Positions 38,051-48,015 of a stretch of 64,000 nt of DNA are shown here, piece by piece; within the stretch, counting starts at the first letter, position 1; each line of letters starts with the position of its first letter. The notes under the pieces are model-generated. The model had not been told where the DNA came from. It was given only the letters and a program-made list of their open reading frames with translations, and searched no databases. Made by a program: the position numbers and the translations under genes. Origin of the DNA: Shewanella frigidimarina (GTDB lineage Bacteria; Pseudomonadota; Gammaproteobacteria; Enterobacterales; Shewanellaceae); contig NZ_RKKE01000001.1 in the NCBI RefSeq assembly GCF_003797125.1, forward strand, positions 62,001 through 126,000, in the 5' to 3' direction.

Positions 38051-39318
38051 TTTTTCGCTTTAGCGTATTTGCCCTTTCGAGTAGGCTTCACATCAGTTTG
38101 CGATGGCTTACCACGTTTGTACTTAAGTACTTTTTTCGGTTTCTCTGCCGCAACATCGCGATATCGAGCAGGTAATGGCGCCCCTTCCTCGTATCCTGTC
38201 GGCACCAATATCGGCAATGATTGTTCAATAAGTTGTTCAATCGCGCCAAGCAACTCAAGCTCTTGTGGACTCACCAGAGAAATCGCTTCACCGCCTAATC
38301 CCGCACGGCCAGTACGCCCTACTCTATGAATGTAATCTTCACATTCTTCAGGTAATTCAAAGTTAATGACTCTTGGCAGAGCTTGGATATCAAGTCCTCG
38401 AGCGGCCAAGTCGGTAGCGATTAACACCCGTAATTGACCAGTTTTAAACTCTTCCAAGGCACGATTTCGAGCCCCTTGGCTTTTATCACCGTGAAATACC
38501 GATGACTTAATGCCGTCTAAGCTTAACTCACGGTATAAATGATCTGCTGTTTCTTTGCGGCTGGTGAATACCATAACTTGCTGCCAGTTATGCTTACCAA
38601 TTAATTCAGATAACAGTTCGGCTTTACGGCGGGTATCCACTTGGTACACTTGCTGGACAACATTAGCGGCTGTAGTTTGGGTTTCAACATGAACGTATTC
38701 AGGGTTGTTTAGCATTTTAGCGGCAAGGGTTTTAACGTCTTCAGAAAAAGTAGCAGAAAACATCATAGTTTGGTGTTGTCTGGCGATTAAACGCTTCACT
38801 TTTTCAATATCTTTAACAAAACCAAGATCAAGCATGCGATCAGCTTCATCAATCACTAGGTGGGTAACAAAAGATAAATCCAATTCATGCTGGCCAATAA
38901 TGTCAAACAATCGTCCTGGCGTTGCCACTAAAATATCTATGCCTTGCTCTAATGCCTTACGCTGAGGATTGATACTCGCGCCACCATAAACGGCTAAGCT
39001 GGTCAGATTGATAAACTGGCTGTACTTAACTAAATTTTGCTCAATCTGAATCGCTAACTCACGAGTCGGAGTCATAATTAATGCGCGTAAACGATTTGCT
39101 GGCAATAAGTCTGAATGATCTTGATTCATCAAATGGCTTAGTAAAGGTAACGCAAAAGCAGCTGTTTTTCCGGTACCGGTTTCGGCACTGGCCAACACAT
39201 CTCGGCCATCTAGCGCTAGTGGGATCACAGCTTGTTGGACAGGAGTAGCAGTTTGATACCCAGATTGATTAACCGCATCTAATAATAATGGCGGTAACCC
39301 TAGCGACGTAAATGACAT
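38047..39318 (-). CDS. DEAD-box ATP-dependent RNA helicase, RhlE-like
   Basis: 423-residue cytoplasmic RNA helicase. It has the Q motif (SGYQTATPVQQAVIPLAL), motif I ASAETGTGKT, Ia TPTRELAIQ, motif II VIDEADRMLD, motif III SAT, motif V ATDLAARGLDI and motif VI HRVGRTGRAG. The C-terminal tail is short and Lys-rich (KKVLKYKRGKPSQTDVKPTRKGKYAKAKK), which fits the RhlE group better than DeaD or DbpA, though an exact subfamily cannot be fixed. The CobW gene follows with an ATGA overlap. Confidence 0.9.
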   Translation of the reverse strand: MSFTSLGLPPLLLDAVNQSGYQTATPVQQAVIPLALDGRDVLASAETGTGKTAAFALPLLSHLMNQDHSDLLPANRLRALIMTPTRELAIQIEQNLVKYSQFINLTSLAVYGGASINPQRKALEQGIDILVATPGRLFDIIGQHELDLSFVTHLVIDEADRMLDLGFVKDIEKVKRLIARQHQTMMFSATFSEDVKTLAAKMLNNPEYVHVETQTTAANVVQQVYQVDTRRKAELLSELIGKHNWQQVMVFTSRKETADHLYRELSLDGIKSSVFHGDKSQGARNRALEEFKTGQLRVLIATDLAARGLDIQALPRVINFELPEECEDYIHRVGRTGRAGLGGEAISLVSPQELELLGAIEQLIEQSLPILVPTGYEEGAPLPARYRDVAAEKPKKVLKYKRGKPSQTDVKPTRKGKYAKAKK

Positions 39319-39459
39319 AACAGACCCAATAACACAAATAAAAATAGGTCGCTATTGTATACTAATCTAAACGTCATTAACTATTACATTAGTAATGGCA
39401 TTAGCCATATCATCACGATGGATCATGCAGGATTTGAAATAAGAGTCACTGCATGAGCG

Positions 39460-42400
39460 TTACATCTGCTGACTAGCCTGCAATGGTATTGCTTTCTCCA
39501 CTAAATACTTTTGCTCAAAATCATCACGGCACAAGGCATGCGAAAATAAATATCCTTGGCCATAATCACAGCCAGCAAACGCCAATAAACGCCGTTGACT
39601 TTCGGTTTCAATACCTTCAGCAATGACTTTGATGCCGAGTTTATGCGCCATTGCGATAATGGCTTCACACAAACACATATCATTATTTTTGGCAGCCAAA
39701 CGACCCACAAAAGATTTGTCTATCTTAAGGTAATCAACATTATATTTGGTTAAATAAGGTAAGGATGAATAACCAGTACCAAAATCGTCAAGCGACAATT
39801 GCATACCAGCATTACCATAAGCCTGTAATTTAGCCTCAACATTAGGTTCAATGTCATGCAGTAAACTTTCAGTGATTTCAATACAAATGCTATTGGTTGG
39901 CAGTGCGAGCAAAGACATCTGCTTAAACCAATTATCAACATCGGTCGACTCGTCTTTAAACTGTACAGGTGACATATTAATACTAATTTGAATATCGCAA
40001 TTAAATTGTGCCTTCCATTTAGCGGCTTGCTCGCAGGCTTGATAAAAAGCCCAATTACCAATGTCGATTATCATCCCAGTCTCTTCAGCAATAGAGATAA
40101 AATCTGCAGGTGGGATTAACCCCATGGTTGGATGGTTCCAACGTATTAACGCTTCAACCTTGATGATCTGCTGACGGCTTAAATCCACAATAGGCTGATA
40201 ATACAACTCAAATTGCTGCTGGATAATCGCCACTTTAAGGTCTTGAATCAACGACATTCGCTTTTGTGCATTGTCTTGCATTGCGGAGGTAAAATAATTA
40301 AACCGATTACGACCATGGGATTTTGCCGAATACATGGCTTGATCGGCATTCTTTAATAATGCTTCGGTTGTTTTGGCATCGTCTGGAAATAAAGTAATAC
40401 CAATACTGCCACTAATATAGGCCGTTTGATCACCTAATAAATAAGGCTCGGAAAGTCGTTTAAGTATTTGTTGTGCAACACGTTCGACTCCATGAGTATC
40501 TTCAAGGTTAGTTAACACTATGGTAAATTCATCACCACCAAGACGGGCAACAACATCGGTTTCGCGTACGCTGTTTTTAAGACGTTCCGCCGTCTCAATT
40601 AACAACACATCCCCCATATCATGGCCCAAGGTGTCGTTAATCTCTTTAAAATAATCCAAGTCTAAAAACATCAAAGCAAAGTGATTATGCTGTCGGTCAG
40701 AATGAAATACTTCTTGATTCAAAAATGTTAACAACATCCTACGATTTGGCAAACCGGTGAGTGCATCATAATTAGCCTGGCGCCATATCAACTCTTCAGT
40801 TTGCTTTTTCTCGGTAATATCGGAAAATAACGCAACAAATCGCGCACCCTGCGACTTTGTTCGAATGATAGAATTAATAGTTAATAAGATAAGGTAATTT
40901 TCACCATTTTTACGGCGCATCCACACTTCACCATGCCAATGTCCCTGCTGACTAAGCTGTTGGCTTAATTGTTGATAAAAATGTTGGGGTTGAAGATCTG
41001 TTTCAAACATACGTAAATGTTTATCTTGTATGTCTTGTTGACTGAATCCAGTGATAAAAGAAAATGCAGGATTTGAATCAATGATAATGCCCTTTGCAGT
41101 AAACACACTCATGGCTTCACTGGAGTTTTGATATACAGATGCTGCAATACTTAGCGAATCTTCAACCTGCTTGATATCAGTAATATCGCTATGAGTGCCA
41201 CACACTCTAAGCGGTTTACCTTTATCATCAACATCAACGACCCTTCCAGTTTGCAAAATCCATCGACTGTCGCCGTCCATGTTAGTTAATTGATATTCTA
41301 CACGTTGGCTTATGCAGCGGCCTTTTACAATTTCATTAATGCTGCGAAGAAACTTAAATTTATCTTTTAGCTGTATCGCATTTATCCATAGTTTAGGGTG
41401 TAGATTAAGCTCTTCCATTGAACAACCTAAAATGTCAGCACTGTATCGATTAGTACTAATACGATTGTGTTGTACATCCCAGTCCCACACTCCTAGCTCA
41501 CTGCTATCAAGTACTAGCGCAAGCTGTTCGTTACTTTGCAATAAATCTTGCTCGGCTTGTTTCTGATGAGTGATATCGAGAAAACCGGCAATCACTAGAA
41601 AAGTATTGTCTTGAACATGACGGCGGCAGGCAATTGTCACATGGGTATAAATGACCGAACCATCTTTGGCAATAAAACGCTTATCAATTTCATATTCATT
41701 GAGTTCGCCTTTACTCATTTTCTCAAATAATAATAAATCTTTATTCAAATCATCTGGGTGTGTTAATTCAGCCCACGTTAACGCCTTTAATTCATTTTCG
41801 CTGTAACCGAACATTCGACATAAATAGGGGTTAACTCTCAACCAATGCTTAGTTTTAGTGGTAATAGAAATACCAATATTGCCAATATCAAATTGATTGT
41901 TGAAAAGAAAATCTTCTTGTAATTTGACTTGAATATCGCGCCCACGAAACACTATTTTTGCAAGTAAATGACCGATGACCATAGTCAATAAAGGTAATAC
42001 CAGCATGATAGGCAAAGACACAACACTGATAGCGTGTAACGCTTGATCAAATGGCAATAAAAATAGCCATAACAACAATAGGGAATGAACAAAAACGCCA
42101 AAAAGGTAGAATTCACGATAACGAATTTGATCTAATTCATGCCGACGGTACCGACGCCACACTAATCCAATGACAGCACTACTGCTTAACGCAAATATAC
42201 CAACCCATACAGCAACGCCGCCCAAATGATAGCGATAAAGCGCCATGATAATGGTTGCGACAAGTGTTGGAATACCTCCAAAAAACAGTCCACTTAAACA
42301 GAGTACTACCGAGCGGGCATCAAACAATATTTCCTGTTGATGAACCAAGGGATCCATCATAATAACAACGCCAATAGTGCCAATAACTGCGCCCATTAAA

Positions 42401-42522
42401 AATTGCCATAAAAAAGGCGTCACCTTACGTTGATGCGTAGGAGAGAGTGAGTAAACATAAACTAGCGCAAGTAATAGCGCTGCATTTTCTAAAATTGAGA
42501 AAAAAACATTTAGACCAAACAT
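39460..42522 (-). CDS. 5TMR-PAS-PAS-PAS-GGDEF-EAL c-di-GMP enzyme
   Basis: 1020-residue inner-membrane c-di-GMP protein. The N terminus (about 1-200) has multiple spans of the 5TM-5TMR_LYT type (RSVVLCLSGLFFGGIPTLVATIIMALYRYHLGG). Three PAS/PAC units follow (about 205-580). The GGDEF domain (about 590-745) has LMFLDLDYFKEINDTLGHDMGDVLL and RLGGDEFTIVL, with the inhibitory site RETD intact. The EAL domain (about 760-1005) has KVEALIRWNHP, the NMSP and ITESLL motifs, DDFGTGYSSLPYL and KIDKSF. Both domains look catalytically competent, so net activity cannot be called. AAGGG precedes the ATG. It is a single-gene unit. Confidence 0.9.
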   Translation of the reverse strand: MFGLNVFFSILENAALLLALVYVYSLSPTHQRKVTPFLWQFLMGAVIGTIGVVIMMDPLVHQQEILFDARSVVLCLSGLFFGGIPTLVATIIMALYRYHLGGVAVWVGIFALSSSAVIGLVWRRYRRHELDQIRYREFYLFGVFVHSLLLLWLFLLPFDQALHAISVVSLPIMLVLPLLTMVIGHLLAKIVFRGRDIQVKLQEDFLFNNQFDIGNIGISITTKTKHWLRVNPYLCRMFGYSENELKALTWAELTHPDDLNKDLLLFEKMSKGELNEYEIDKRFIAKDGSVIYTHVTIACRRHVQDNTFLVIAGFLDITHQKQAEQDLLQSNEQLALVLDSSELGVWDWDVQHNRISTNRYSADILGCSMEELNLHPKLWINAIQLKDKFKFLRSINEIVKGRCISQRVEYQLTNMDGDSRWILQTGRVVDVDDKGKPLRVCGTHSDITDIKQVEDSLSIAASVYQNSSEAMSVFTAKGIIIDSNPAFSFITGFSQQDIQDKHLRMFETDLQPQHFYQQLSQQLSQQGHWHGEVWMRRKNGENYLILLTINSIIRTKSQGARFVALFSDITEKKQTEELIWRQANYDALTGLPNRRMLLTFLNQEVFHSDRQHNHFALMFLDLDYFKEINDTLGHDMGDVLLIETAERLKNSVRETDVVARLGGDEFTIVLTNLEDTHGVERVAQQILKRLSEPYLLGDQTAYISGSIGITLFPDDAKTTEALLKNADQAMYSAKSHGRNRFNYFTSAMQDNAQKRMSLIQDLKVAIIQQQFELYYQPIVDLSRQQIIKVEALIRWNHPTMGLIPPADFISIAEETGMIIDIGNWAFYQACEQAAKWKAQFNCDIQISINMSPVQFKDESTDVDNWFKQMSLLALPTNSICIEITESLLHDIEPNVEAKLQAYGNAGMQLSLDDFGTGYSSLPYLTKYNVDYLKIDKSFVGRLAAKNNDMCLCEAIIAMAHKLGIKVIAEGIETESQRRLLAFAGCDYGQGYLFSHALCRDDFEQKYLVEKAIPLQASQQM

Positions 42523-42924
42523 CTATACATTTCCCTTATCCATCCTTAACAAGCACATTAGCATCCAAGCTGTCTCTATTTAGTATAGTAGAAGTAAACT
42601 AACACTATGATTTTTCGTCTTTATACCGTAAACCATTCTATATATAAAGGGCATAATATTCATCTGAAATTTCGATAATATTATTTAAGAGAAATTGTCA
42701 TCCTATCCAACACAACAAAATGCGCAATAACCGACCAACCATAGTGTCGGTGTCAAAAATATCACCCTAGATCACAGTTACTTGGAAAATGTCGTGTTGG
42801 TAATAAAACGGCCTATTGATTGTGACTTAATCGACGTTAACGAGCTTCACGTCACATAATAACTGCAATGTTATTGGTATGTTTAATTCAGAGAAAACTT
42901 AATTCTATATAAAGGACAATCAAT
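42523..42924. other. Divergent promoter region, no gene seen
   Basis: About 400 bp between the GGDEF-EAL gene and the alcohol dehydrogenase gene. AT-rich. AAAGGA lies 7 nt before the adhB-like ATG. I see no reliable operator and no credible open frame. Confidence 0.5.
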
Positions 42925-44073
42925 ATGGCGACTAAATTTTTCATTCCAAGCGTCAACATTCTGGGTCAAGGCAGCGTAGATGAAGCGATTAAAGACATCA
43001 ACGCGTTTGGATTTACCAAAGCACTTATTGTCACCGACAAACCACTAGTGAGTATTGGTTTAGTGGCGAAGGTTGCAGATAAACTCAATGCCAATGGTAT
43101 TGAAGTGGTTATTTTTGATGGCGTTCAACCTAACCCAACAACAGGTAATGTTGCTGCAGGCCTTGAACTACTAAAAGCCAATCAGTGTGATGTGATTATT
43201 TCTTTAGGCGGCGGTTCACCGCACGATTGCGCTAAAGGAATCGCACTCGTGGCCACCAACGGCGGTAGCATTAAAGATTATGAAGGTGTGGATGTATCAA
43301 CTAAAGCACAAATGCCTTTAGTCGCGATTAACACTACCGCAGGCACAGCAAGTGAAATGACCCGCTTTTGTATTATTACCGATGAGGCAAGGCACATTAA
43401 AATGGCCATTGTCGATAAAAATACCACACCTATTCTATCTGTAAACGATCCTGAACTGATGCTAGAAAAGCCAGCATCACTGACTGCTGCAACCGGGATG
43501 GACGCATTAACACACGCAATTGAAGCTTATGTATCTATTGCAGCCAATCCCATCACCGACGCGTGTGCAATCAAAGCTATTGAACTGATCCAAGCCAATT
43601 TAATTAATGCAGTTAAAAAAGGCGATGACATTCAAGCCAGAGAAAACATGGCTTATGCACAATTTCTAGCGGGCATGGCCTTTAATAATGCCAGCCTTGG
43701 TTATGTGCATGCTATGGCACATCAACTTGGCGGTTTTTATGACTTACCACACGGGGTTTGTAACGCATTATTGCTACCTCATGTACAAACCTATAACGCC
43801 CAAGTTGTGCCTGCACGCTTAGCTGATGTCGCAAAAGCTATGGGTGTCGACATAGCAGCAATGACAGACGAGCAAGGCGCTAAAGCGGCCATCGACGCCA
43901 TTAAGCAATTATCAAAAGCGGTTAACATTCCTGCTAATTTAACCGAGCTAGGCGTAAAAGCACAAGACATCCCAACTTTAGCAGACAATGCTCTCAAGGA
44001 TGCTTGTGGCTTTACTAACCCGAAACAAGCGACACATCAAGAGATCTGTCAAATTTTCACAAACGCTTTATAA
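42925..44073 (+). CDS. Iron-containing alcohol dehydrogenase (class III, AdhB/YiaY-like)
   Basis: 382-residue NAD-dependent dehydrogenase. The Rossmann half has [31 protein letters not shown] and the [14 protein letters not shown] loop. The iron site is formed by Asp and His residues in [13 protein letters not shown] and [26 protein letters not shown]. The N terminus [21 protein letters not shown] is typical of the AdhB/YiaY group. Ethanol is a likely substrate, with L-threonine or other alcohols possible. AAAGGA precedes the ATG and a strong terminator follows, so it is monocistronic. I recall an adhB at the equivalent place in S. oneidensis. Confidence 0.92.
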   Translation: MATKFFIPSVNILGQGSVDEAIKDINAFGFTKALIVTDKPLVSIGLVAKVADKLNANGIEVVIFDGVQPNPTTGNVAAGLELLKANQCDVIISLGGGSPHDCAKGIALVATNGGSIKDYEGVDVSTKAQMPLVAINTTAGTASEMTRFCIITDEARHIKMAIVDKNTTPILSVNDPELMLEKPASLTAATGMDALTHAIEAYVSIAANPITDACAIKAIELIQANLINAVKKGDDIQARENMAYAQFLAGMAFNNASLGYVHAMAHQLGGFYDLPHGVCNALLLPHVQTYNAQVVPARLADVAKAMGVDIAAMTDEQGAKAAIDAIKQLSKAVNIPANLTELGVKAQDIPTLADNALKDACGFTNPKQATHQEICQIFTNAL

Positions 44074-44153
44074 CTAACCTCAACAAGGGATAATAAGCAA
44101 TTATCAAATAGTTATTAACCAGAATTAAGCTAAACTCGTTTTATAGCACAGCA

Positions 44154-44184
44154 TAAAGCCCGTATTTTATTACGGGCTTTTTTA
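44154..44184 (+). terminator. Terminator of the alcohol dehydrogenase gene
   Basis: GCCCGTA-TTTTAT-TACGGGC stem followed by TTTTTT, 85 bp after the stop. Confidence 0.9.
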
Positions 44185-44340
44185 TCTGCCGTTTAATGTA
44201 AAAAATCAACAATGACAACAGCTTATTTTTAATTTAGTAAAAAGTGATGCTTAGATCTAAGTTCTTGAAATAAGGATTGACCAATATAAAAAATAAGGTC
44301 TATAGTGAAAACACTTAGATAGCGAATAGGTAGGTAAACA

Positions 44341-44706
44341 ATGACAGCAATCACTCATATATATAATTACACCGTTCGATGCCCGCACTATAAAGAAAAC
44401 GAACAAGCTGCAACATGGCTCAACCATATCGAAGTAAACCAATCTTGTGAAATTGCTCTAGACCGTATCACTAAATGGCACAACCTCTCTGGCACCAAAT
44501 CATTTGAACTAGACGATTTTGTGGTTCGAAAGGCCGATAATGAAGAAGCTTATTTTGCCATGCAAAGTAGCCGCCTTAAGCATGATGGCCATGCCCTTGT
44601 CACTTTTAAAATCTATTTAGACAACTGCTGCCAAGATGCTTCTCCGAATCAAATAATGGAGCATTTAATCGATGATTATCAACAGCGTATCGCTAAAGTC
44701 GAATAA
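44341..44706 (+). CDS. Conserved hypothetical protein, 121 residues
   Basis: Soluble protein without signal peptide or membrane spans. It begins MTAITHIYNYTVRCPHYKENEQAATWLNHIE and includes FELDDFVVRKADNEEAYFAMQSSRLKHDG and IMEHLIDDYQQRIAKVE. It has three Cys and several His, but no metal motif that I can name. GGTAGG lies before the ATG and a perfect terminator follows, so it is a real single-gene unit. Family unknown to me. Confidence 0.65.
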   Translation: MTAITHIYNYTVRCPHYKENEQAATWLNHIEVNQSCEIALDRITKWHNLSGTKSFELDDFVVRKADNEEAYFAMQSSRLKHDGHALVTFKIYLDNCCQDASPNQIMEHLIDDYQQRIAKVE

Positions 44707-44733
44707 TACATCAAGTCGATTTACCATCAACAT

Positions 44734-44763
44734 TAAGGAGCTATCATAGCTCCTTATTTTTTG
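44734..44763 (+). terminator. Terminator of the 121-residue protein gene
   Basis: TAAGGAGCTA-TCA-TAGCTCCTTA, a 10-bp perfect stem followed by TTTTTT, 28 bp after the stop. Confidence 0.9.
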
Positions 44764-44846
44764 CGGTTTTATTGTCAATGGCTATAAGTTCTTGCCCTGT
44801 CGTAACACATACTTACGAACACGAACCCACGATAATAGAAATACAA

Positions 44847-45215
44847 TTAAGCGGCATTGGCTCGCATACCGTGCGGAATGGGTAAGCCATTCTCATTCAC
44901 GTTGACAAATACCATCTTATCGATGAAAGCAATCGGCGCATGATTGACTTTATTACGTATTTTACAGCGAACAGTGACTGAACTTTGACCTAAGCTTACT
45001 AGCTCAAATCCAAACTCGATAATGTCGCCTGTTTGTGCCGGTGCCATAAAATTAATTTCCGATATCACTTTGGCAATATGGAATTGGCTGCGCATTTGGC
45101 AACTGGCAAAAATTGTTGCTTCCTCATTAACCCAACTTAATAACTGGCCACAACATAAGCTTTGAGTGCTATTAAGATGAATAGGCATGATGATATGACG
45201 TGAGAAATATTTCAT
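44847..45215 (-). CDS. Hotdog-fold acyl-CoA thioesterase
   Basis: 122-residue single-domain thioesterase of the YciA/acyl-CoA hydrolase type. HIIMPIHLNSTQSLCCGQLLSWVNEEATIFA corresponds to the hotdog N terminus (usually MPxDxNxxGxxFGG). FMAPAQTGDIIEFGFELVSLGQSSVTVRCKI is the core strand region, and FVNVNENGLPIPHG the C terminus. The catalytic Asp of the usual DxNxxG is His or Asn here (HLN), so activity may differ from YciA. GAGG is 6 nt before the ATG. Confidence 0.8.
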   Translation of the reverse strand: MKYFSRHIIMPIHLNSTQSLCCGQLLSWVNEEATIFASCQMRSQFHIAKVISEINFMAPAQTGDIIEFGFELVSLGQSSVTVRCKIRNKVNHAPIAFIDKMVFVNVNENGLPIPHGMRANAA

Positions 45216-45388
45216 AGTGACCTCATTATCTGACTTATTAATTTTGCGTTGTTAAGCGCATACCTCTAAATAAGTAGCAACGATCAAGCCAAGTATATTA
45301 AGCTTTAATAATCAATGTGATAAATAAATTTTTAAATTAAAAAACTCTCAGAATGCCCAAAATAAATGCATCTTCGCACCAAAAAAGA

Positions 45389-45417
45389 AAAAGGCCACAC
45401 TGAGTATGGCCTTTAAA
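45389..45417 (-). terminator. Terminator of ltaE
   Basis: On the minus strand AAAGGCCA pairs with TGGCCTTT, followed by a U-rich tail; 22 nt beyond the ltaE stop. Confidence 0.8.
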
Positions 45418-45438
45418 ATGAATATTAACTGATATTGA

Positions 45439-46449
45439 TTAGCGAATAATTTGCTTCAACGTATTCACAAAAACACTGATGTCATTAGCACTAATATCTT
45501 TATGAGTCACCAAGCGCAACTGTCGGCTCGGACTAATGATAATACCTTTATCGGCCAGTTTGGCAGTAAGCATTTTAGGGTCGATATGTTCTGCGAGTGT
45601 GGCGAAAACCATATTGGTCTGCACCAAACTAACATCGACAGCAAACTCACTCATTTCAGCCAACAACAAAGCCAAGGTTTTTGCATTGTAATGATCATCC
45701 GCTAAACGATCGACCTGCTCAGTTAACGCCAACTTAGCCGCTGCAGCGATAATACCTGCTTGACGCATTCCACCACCGAGCATTTTACGCCAACGTGTCG
45801 CTTTACCAATTAATCGCTCATCGCCTAACAAAATCGACCCAATCGGTGCACATAAGCCTTTTGATAAACAAATCGATACAGAGTCAAAGTATTGAGTAAT
45901 ATCGGCAATAGCAATGCCCTGCGCTACCGCAGCATTGGCAACCCGGGCACCATCTAAATGGATTTTAAGCCCACGATTAAACGCAAGACTTTGTGCCTGG
46001 GATAAATAATCTTGGTTTAATACCTTGCCGCCAATGGTATTTTCTAAGCTCAATAACCGTGTTCGAGCAAAGTGCACGTCATCAGGCTTAATCGCAGCTT
46101 CAATATCACTTAATAAAATACTGCCATCAGCTTGATTATTCAAAGGCTGAGGTTGAATGCTGCCTAATACCGCCGCCCCGCCACCTTCAAACTTATAGTT
46201 ATGAGCTTGTTGGCCACAAAGATACTCATCTCCGCGCTCACAATGAGACATCAACGCCAATAAATTAGCTTGTGTACCAGAACTGACAAACAAAGCTCCA
46301 TCAAAGCCAAACATCTCTGCGGCCATATCTTGTAAATTATTGACGGTCGGGTCATCACCATAAACATCATCACCTACCTCCGCTCTCGACATGGCTAAAC
46401 GCATTGCTTCTGTCGGCTGAGTCACCGTATCACTTCGAAAATCAATCAT
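45439..46449 (-). CDS. ltaE: Low-specificity L-threonine aldolase LtaE
   Basis: PLP enzyme that cleaves L-threonine and allo-threonine to glycine and acetaldehyde. 336 residues, as in E. coli LtaE. It begins MIDFRSDTVTQPTEAMRLAMSRAEVGDDVYGDDPTVN, the family signature. The PLP Lys is in SVSICLSKGLCAPIGSILLG, and HLDGARVANAAVA supplies the Asp contacting the pyridine nitrogen. It is 46 bp downstream of the exported thiol peroxidase gene on the same strand, so they may be co-transcribed. Confidence 0.94.
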   Translation of the reverse strand: MIDFRSDTVTQPTEAMRLAMSRAEVGDDVYGDDPTVNNLQDMAAEMFGFDGALFVSSGTQANLLALMSHCERGDEYLCGQQAHNYKFEGGGAAVLGSIQPQPLNNQADGSILLSDIEAAIKPDDVHFARTRLLSLENTIGGKVLNQDYLSQAQSLAFNRGLKIHLDGARVANAAVAQGIAIADITQYFDSVSICLSKGLCAPIGSILLGDERLIGKATRWRKMLGGGMRQAGIIAAAAKLALTEQVDRLADDHYNAKTLALLLAEMSEFAVDVSLVQTNMVFATLAEHIDPKMLTAKLADKGIIISPSRQLRLVTHKDISANDISVFVNTLKQIIR

Positions 46450-46495
46450 GCTGCATATCTATCCTCTCTCGCTCAACTTTATCGAAGCTAAGCAA

Positions 46496-47089
46496 CTACT
46501 TCGCCGCTGATGATATTTCTGTTAATGCCGCTAAGGCAGCATCGTAGTCTGGATGTTCACTTACTTCAGTCACTAACTCTTTATATTTCAATGTGCCTTG
46601 AGGATCAATAATAAAAATTGAACGCGCTAATAAACCACGGTCTTTAATTAACAAGCCATACTTTTCGCCAAAATCACGCCATACAGAGTCAGACAACACT
46701 TTAATTTTATCCACATTTTCGGTTTGGCAAAAACGCTTCTGAGCAAACGGTAAATCTTCGCTAATGGTTAACATAACCACATCAGCATCATATTTAGTAA
46801 ACTCTTTATTAAATCGCTTGGTTTGTAATGCACACACACCAGTATCTAAACTCGGTACTGCGCTAATCAACACGGTCTTACCTTTAAAATCACTCAGGCT
46901 AACCGGATTAAACTTTTCATCTACCACAGTAAATAATGGCGCAACCGTATTAATTTTCGGTATGCGTCCTTCTAAAGCAACAGGATTACCGCCCATGGTA
47001 ATCATGGTTTTTTCGCCGGCAAAACTGGAAACACTCATAACAGATGAAGATAATAATGTGATTGCTGCAAAGGTTGAAAATAGCTTCAT
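46496..47089 (-). CDS. tpx: Exported thiol peroxidase (Tpx family)
   Basis: Atypical 2-Cys peroxiredoxin reducing peroxides. It is 197 residues where cytoplasmic Tpx has about 168. The extra N terminus MKLFSTFAAITLLSSSVMSV ends SSFA before GEKT and looks like a cleavable signal peptide, so the enzyme should be periplasmic. The Tpx core is intact: VPSLDTGVCALQTKRFN with the peroxidatic Cys, FAQKRFCQTENVDKIKVLSD with the resolving Cys, and ARSIFIIDPQGTLKYKELV. AAGGA is 8 nt before the ATG. The reducing partner in the periplasm is unknown. Confidence 0.9.
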   Translation of the reverse strand: MKLFSTFAAITLLSSSVMSVSSFAGEKTMITMGGNPVALEGRIPKINTVAPLFTVVDEKFNPVSLSDFKGKTVLISAVPSLDTGVCALQTKRFNKEFTKYDADVVMLTISEDLPFAQKRFCQTENVDKIKVLSDSVWRDFGEKYGLLIKDRGLLARSIFIIDPQGTLKYKELVTEVSEHPDYDAALAALTEISSAAK

Positions 47090-47105
47090 GAAAAAATTCC
47101 TTGTA

Positions 47106-47134
47106 TAAAAAAACCAGCAAATGCTGGTTTTTTA
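47106..47134. terminator. Terminator between mscS-like and tpx genes
   Basis: AACCAGCA/TGCTGGTT hairpin with A-run and T-run on opposite sides. It serves the mscS-like gene on the minus strand. Confidence 0.85.
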
Positions 47135-47156
47135 AAATATTAAGTTGCCTGCTAGA

Positions 47157-47990
47157 TTATTTTGCTGGAACTTCTTTCACATGTAAATCCATTTGTGGGA
47201 ATGGAATTTCAATCTCAGCAGCATCTAATGCATTCTTGATTTGCTCAAGTAATTCAAAACGCGCAGTCCAATAGTCTGGTGTTTTAACCCACGGACGTAC
47301 GACAAAGTTAATTGAACAATCAGCAAGCTCAGCTAGACCGATAGTATAACCAGGATCTTTTAACACAAACTGGTTGTTATCTAAAATATCCGCTAATACC
47401 TTCTTAGTTTTAGCGATGTCAGCAGTATACGAAACACCAATCGTTAAATCGATACGACGCTTTTCTAGTGCTGAATAGTTAGTGATAGTGCCATTCATAA
47501 TCGCTGAGTTAGGCGCGATAATCATTTTGTTGTCACCAGTACGTAAACGTGTTGAGAAAATCGTAATCTCATCAACGACACCGGCAACACCAGCGGCTTC
47601 AATAAAGTCACCTACGCGGCATGGACGGAAAAGCACCATTAATACACCTGATGCAAAGTTAGAAAGTGAACCTTGTAATGCTAAACCTACCGCTAAACCA
47701 GCGGCACCGATAACCGCAACCAATGACGCAGTTTGCACACCAACTTGACCCAGTGTGGCGACAATAGTAAATACAAACACCAACATCCACGCTAAGTTTG
47801 CCACAAACGAAACGACTGTTGTATCCACTTTGCGGTTGGTCAATAATTTGGTTGTTATGCGTTTTGCTACACCGGAAAAATACTTACCGATGAGAAAAAT
47901 AACAATAGCAGCTAGCGCTTTAAGACCATAAGTCATCAAAAACTCAGGTGCCTGCTCCACTAAAGCATCTAAACCTTCTATATGTTCCAT
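47157..47990 (-). CDS. mscS: Small-conductance mechanosensitive channel, MscS family
   Basis: About 277 residues, the length of E. coli MscS. I prefer the ATG at 47990 (MEHIEGLDALVEQ) because GGAG lies 6 nt before it; an ATG at 48002 would overlap that ribosome site. Three spans come first, the pore helix being GAAGLAVGLALQGSLSNFASGVLMVLFRPCRVGDFIE. The beta domain follows with ITIFSTRLRTGDNKMIIAPNSAIMNGTITNYS. It acts as a tension-gated safety valve in the inner membrane. The gene begins 25 bp after the OmpA-like gene, probably in one operon. Confidence 0.93.
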   Translation of the reverse strand: MEHIEGLDALVEQAPEFLMTYGLKALAAIVIFLIGKYFSGVAKRITTKLLTNRKVDTTVVSFVANLAWMLVFVFTIVATLGQVGVQTASLVAVIGAAGLAVGLALQGSLSNFASGVLMVLFRPCRVGDFIEAAGVAGVVDEITIFSTRLRTGDNKMIIAPNSAIMNGTITNYSALEKRRIDLTIGVSYTADIAKTKKVLADILDNNQFVLKDPGYTIGLAELADCSINFVVRPWVKTPDYWTARFELLEQIKNALDAAEIEIPFPQMDLHVKEVPAK

Positions 47991-48015
47991 TTCTTTCTCC
48001 ATTTTAATAGCAGTC

